Below, piece by piece: positions 4,911 through 6,017 of a DNA stretch of 6,017 nt. This DNA is from an uncultured Burkholderiales bacterium (lineage in GTDB: Bacteria; Pseudomonadota; Gammaproteobacteria; Burkholderiales; Burkholderiaceae_C): NCBI GenBank assembly GCA_903926695.1, contig CAIYKK010000131.1:1-6017 (forward strand), given 5' to 3'. The position numbers and the translations under genes were made by a program. Within the stretch, counting starts at the first letter, position 1. Each line of letters starts with the position of its first letter. The notes beneath the pieces were generated by a model, which saw nothing but the letters and a program-made list of their open reading frames with translations, was not told where the DNA came from and did no database searches.

Positions 4911-6017
4911 ATGCCGCCATCTTCCGCTTCCGCTTCGCCCGCTGCCGTTTCGCTCTACGATGCACGGCCTTTTTTTGAAAAAGCGCTGCAGTTCGGCGTG
5001 AAAAACGGCCTTCTCGACCGCGCCAAACTGGACGCTATTTGCACCGACGCGCCCAAGGGCATGGTGCAAATTGCGCGCTACTTCGGCAACGAATTTTTGC
5101 GCCCGGACATTGAAAAATCCCGCGAGCGTATCGTCAATCTGGTCAGCCTGTTTCTGGAAAGCGCCAGCGGCGGCGACCTGCGGCGCGCTGCCGAGTCGCT
5201 GCGCGACAACTCCTTTTTGTCGCGCTCCAAGGGCGGCTCGGACATGCTCAAGGCGCTGCTGGCCATGCCCGAAAGCACGGTGTTTCACGCCGATTTTGGC
5301 GGTGCTGAATCCAGCGCTGGCCCGGTCAAGGGGCTGGCCGAGTGGTCGCTCAAAAGTTTTGCCGACTACCAGGCCGAGCTGGCCCGCCGCCTGCCAATTC
5401 AGCAGGAAAAAGACGCTGCCGTCTGGCTCGCCGACCAGCTCGGGCTGGACGCCGAAGCGCTGGAAGAATCGCACACCCACGCCGAAGCGGTGATCCGCAC
5501 CGCGCTGCTGGTTTTGGCCGTCAAGCGCACCGAATTGCCCGACTGGCCCGGCTTTGAAAAAATGGTCACTGCGCTGCGTAAAAAATACCGCCCCGCAAAA
5601 ACCGCTGCCGCCAAAACCGGGGCTGCCAAGCCCCGCGCCGCCGCGCCCGCAGGCAAAGCGCCACAAGCCGCGCCCGCTGACGCCGACGCCAGCGCCCAGC
5701 CTGCCGCCTTGTCCATCGCCATTCCGCGCAACCTGCCCGATGAACTGACAACAGTGGTGCAGGAGATGGCTGAATCGGTGCAGGCCGATTTGGCGCAGAT
5801 TCTTGACAGCGGCTTGTCGCCCAGAATGCTCTTTGCCGCCGACAGCGAGCACCATCACCCGCCGCTGCTGGGGCGTTATTTCTGGGTCGAAGACATGGCC
5901 AGCGAGCTGCACCACCACGAGCGCGCCGTCTCGCGTGCATGGGACAAGGCCACCGGCGGCAACTGCGACGACGGCTCGCTGCTCACGCTGTTTGTCTGCG
6001 TGGCCGCTGGCGCCGCG
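4911..6017 (+). CDS. Unknown two-domain protein with basic Ala/Pro linker (runs off the window)
   Basis: An open frame from the ATG at 4911 continues for 369 codons to the window edge without a stop. Residues 15-222 form a soluble helical region (YDARPFFEKALQFGVKNGLL at 16-35, then WLADQLGLDAEAL and DWPGFEKMVTALRKKYRP). Residues 224-266 are a basic Ala/Lys/Pro linker, and a second domain starts near 268 (IAIPRNLPDELTTVVQEMAE) and contains two His triplets (314-316 and 334-336). No signal peptide is visible; the Ser/Ala-rich first 12 residues are probably disordered. No clear ribosome site precedes the ATG; the gap from the previous gene is 42 bases and includes a GC hairpin. Codon use matches the gene before it. 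I do not recognise the family, and the C-terminal end is unseen. Confidence 0.83.
   Translation, partial: MPPSSASASPAAVSLYDARPFFEKALQFGVKNGLLDRAKLDAICTDAPKGMVQIARYFGNEFLRPDIEKSRERIVNLVSLFLESASGGDLRRAAESLRDNSFLSRSKGGSDMLKALLAMPESTVFHADFGGAESSAGPVKGLAEWSLKSFADYQAELARRLPIQQEKDAAVWLADQLGLDAEALEESHTHAEAVIRTALLVLAVKRTELPDWPGFEKMVTALRKKYRPAKTAAAKTGAAKPRAAAPAGKAPQAAPADADASAQPAALSIAIPRNLPDELTTVVQEMAESVQADLAQILDSGLSPRMLFAADSEHHHPPLLGRYFWVEDMASELHHHERAVSRAWDKATGGNCDDGSLLTLFVCVAAGAA

Noticed and set aside
4578..5918. Long minus-strand open frame of 446 codons at the right end
   Set aside because: It lies opposite two plus-strand genes with strong GC codon bias; the Gly/Phe/Val-rich product is the usual mirror-frame artefact.

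Overview
The window looks like a chromosomal segment of a high-GC betaproteobacterium, most likely Burkholderiales/Comamonadaceae-like. This is inferred from the GC-rich LolD end, the codon use and the gene style; no rRNA or other marker gene is present to prove it. Seven protein-coding genes are supported. No tRNA, rRNA, CRISPR array or insertion sequence was seen.

Region 1 (1-2484) is one co-directional, tightly overlapping run. It starts with the 3' end of lolD, the ATPase of the lipoprotein-releasing ABC transporter. An SMC/OLD-like AAA ATPase and then an HNH endonuclease of the PtuB type follow. Both junctions are 4-base ATGA overlaps. The ATPase-nuclease pair matches the Septu (PtuA-PtuB) anti-phage system, also found as the effector pair of some retrons. 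No reverse transcriptase or retron RNA lies beside it. GC falls from about 58-80% in 60-base rows of lolD to about 45-60% in sampled rows of the pair, as expected of an acquired cassette placed directly behind a housekeeping gene. A strong bidirectional terminator (2456-2484) closes the run.

Region 2 (2504-2932, minus strand) converges on that terminator. It encodes a small exported Ala/Lys-rich repetitive protein that resembles acid-shock proteins (Asr) in design. The divergent gap to the next gene (2933-3209) holds a perfect 14-bp palindrome and no convincing promoter.

Region 3 (3210-6017, plus strand) is an apparent operon. A stand-alone J-domain co-chaperone comes first, followed by three unrecognised cytoplasmic proteins. 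Two of these end in strongly acidic Asp/Glu tails. The third has a basic Ala/Pro/Lys linker and runs off the window. A J-domain protein at the head suggests work with an Hsp70, but no Hsp70 is visible here and the function of the cluster is unknown.

The best candidates for new biology are the lolD-coupled Septu-like cassette, whose nuclease appears to lack the usual zinc-ligand cysteines, and the J-domain/acidic-tail operon.
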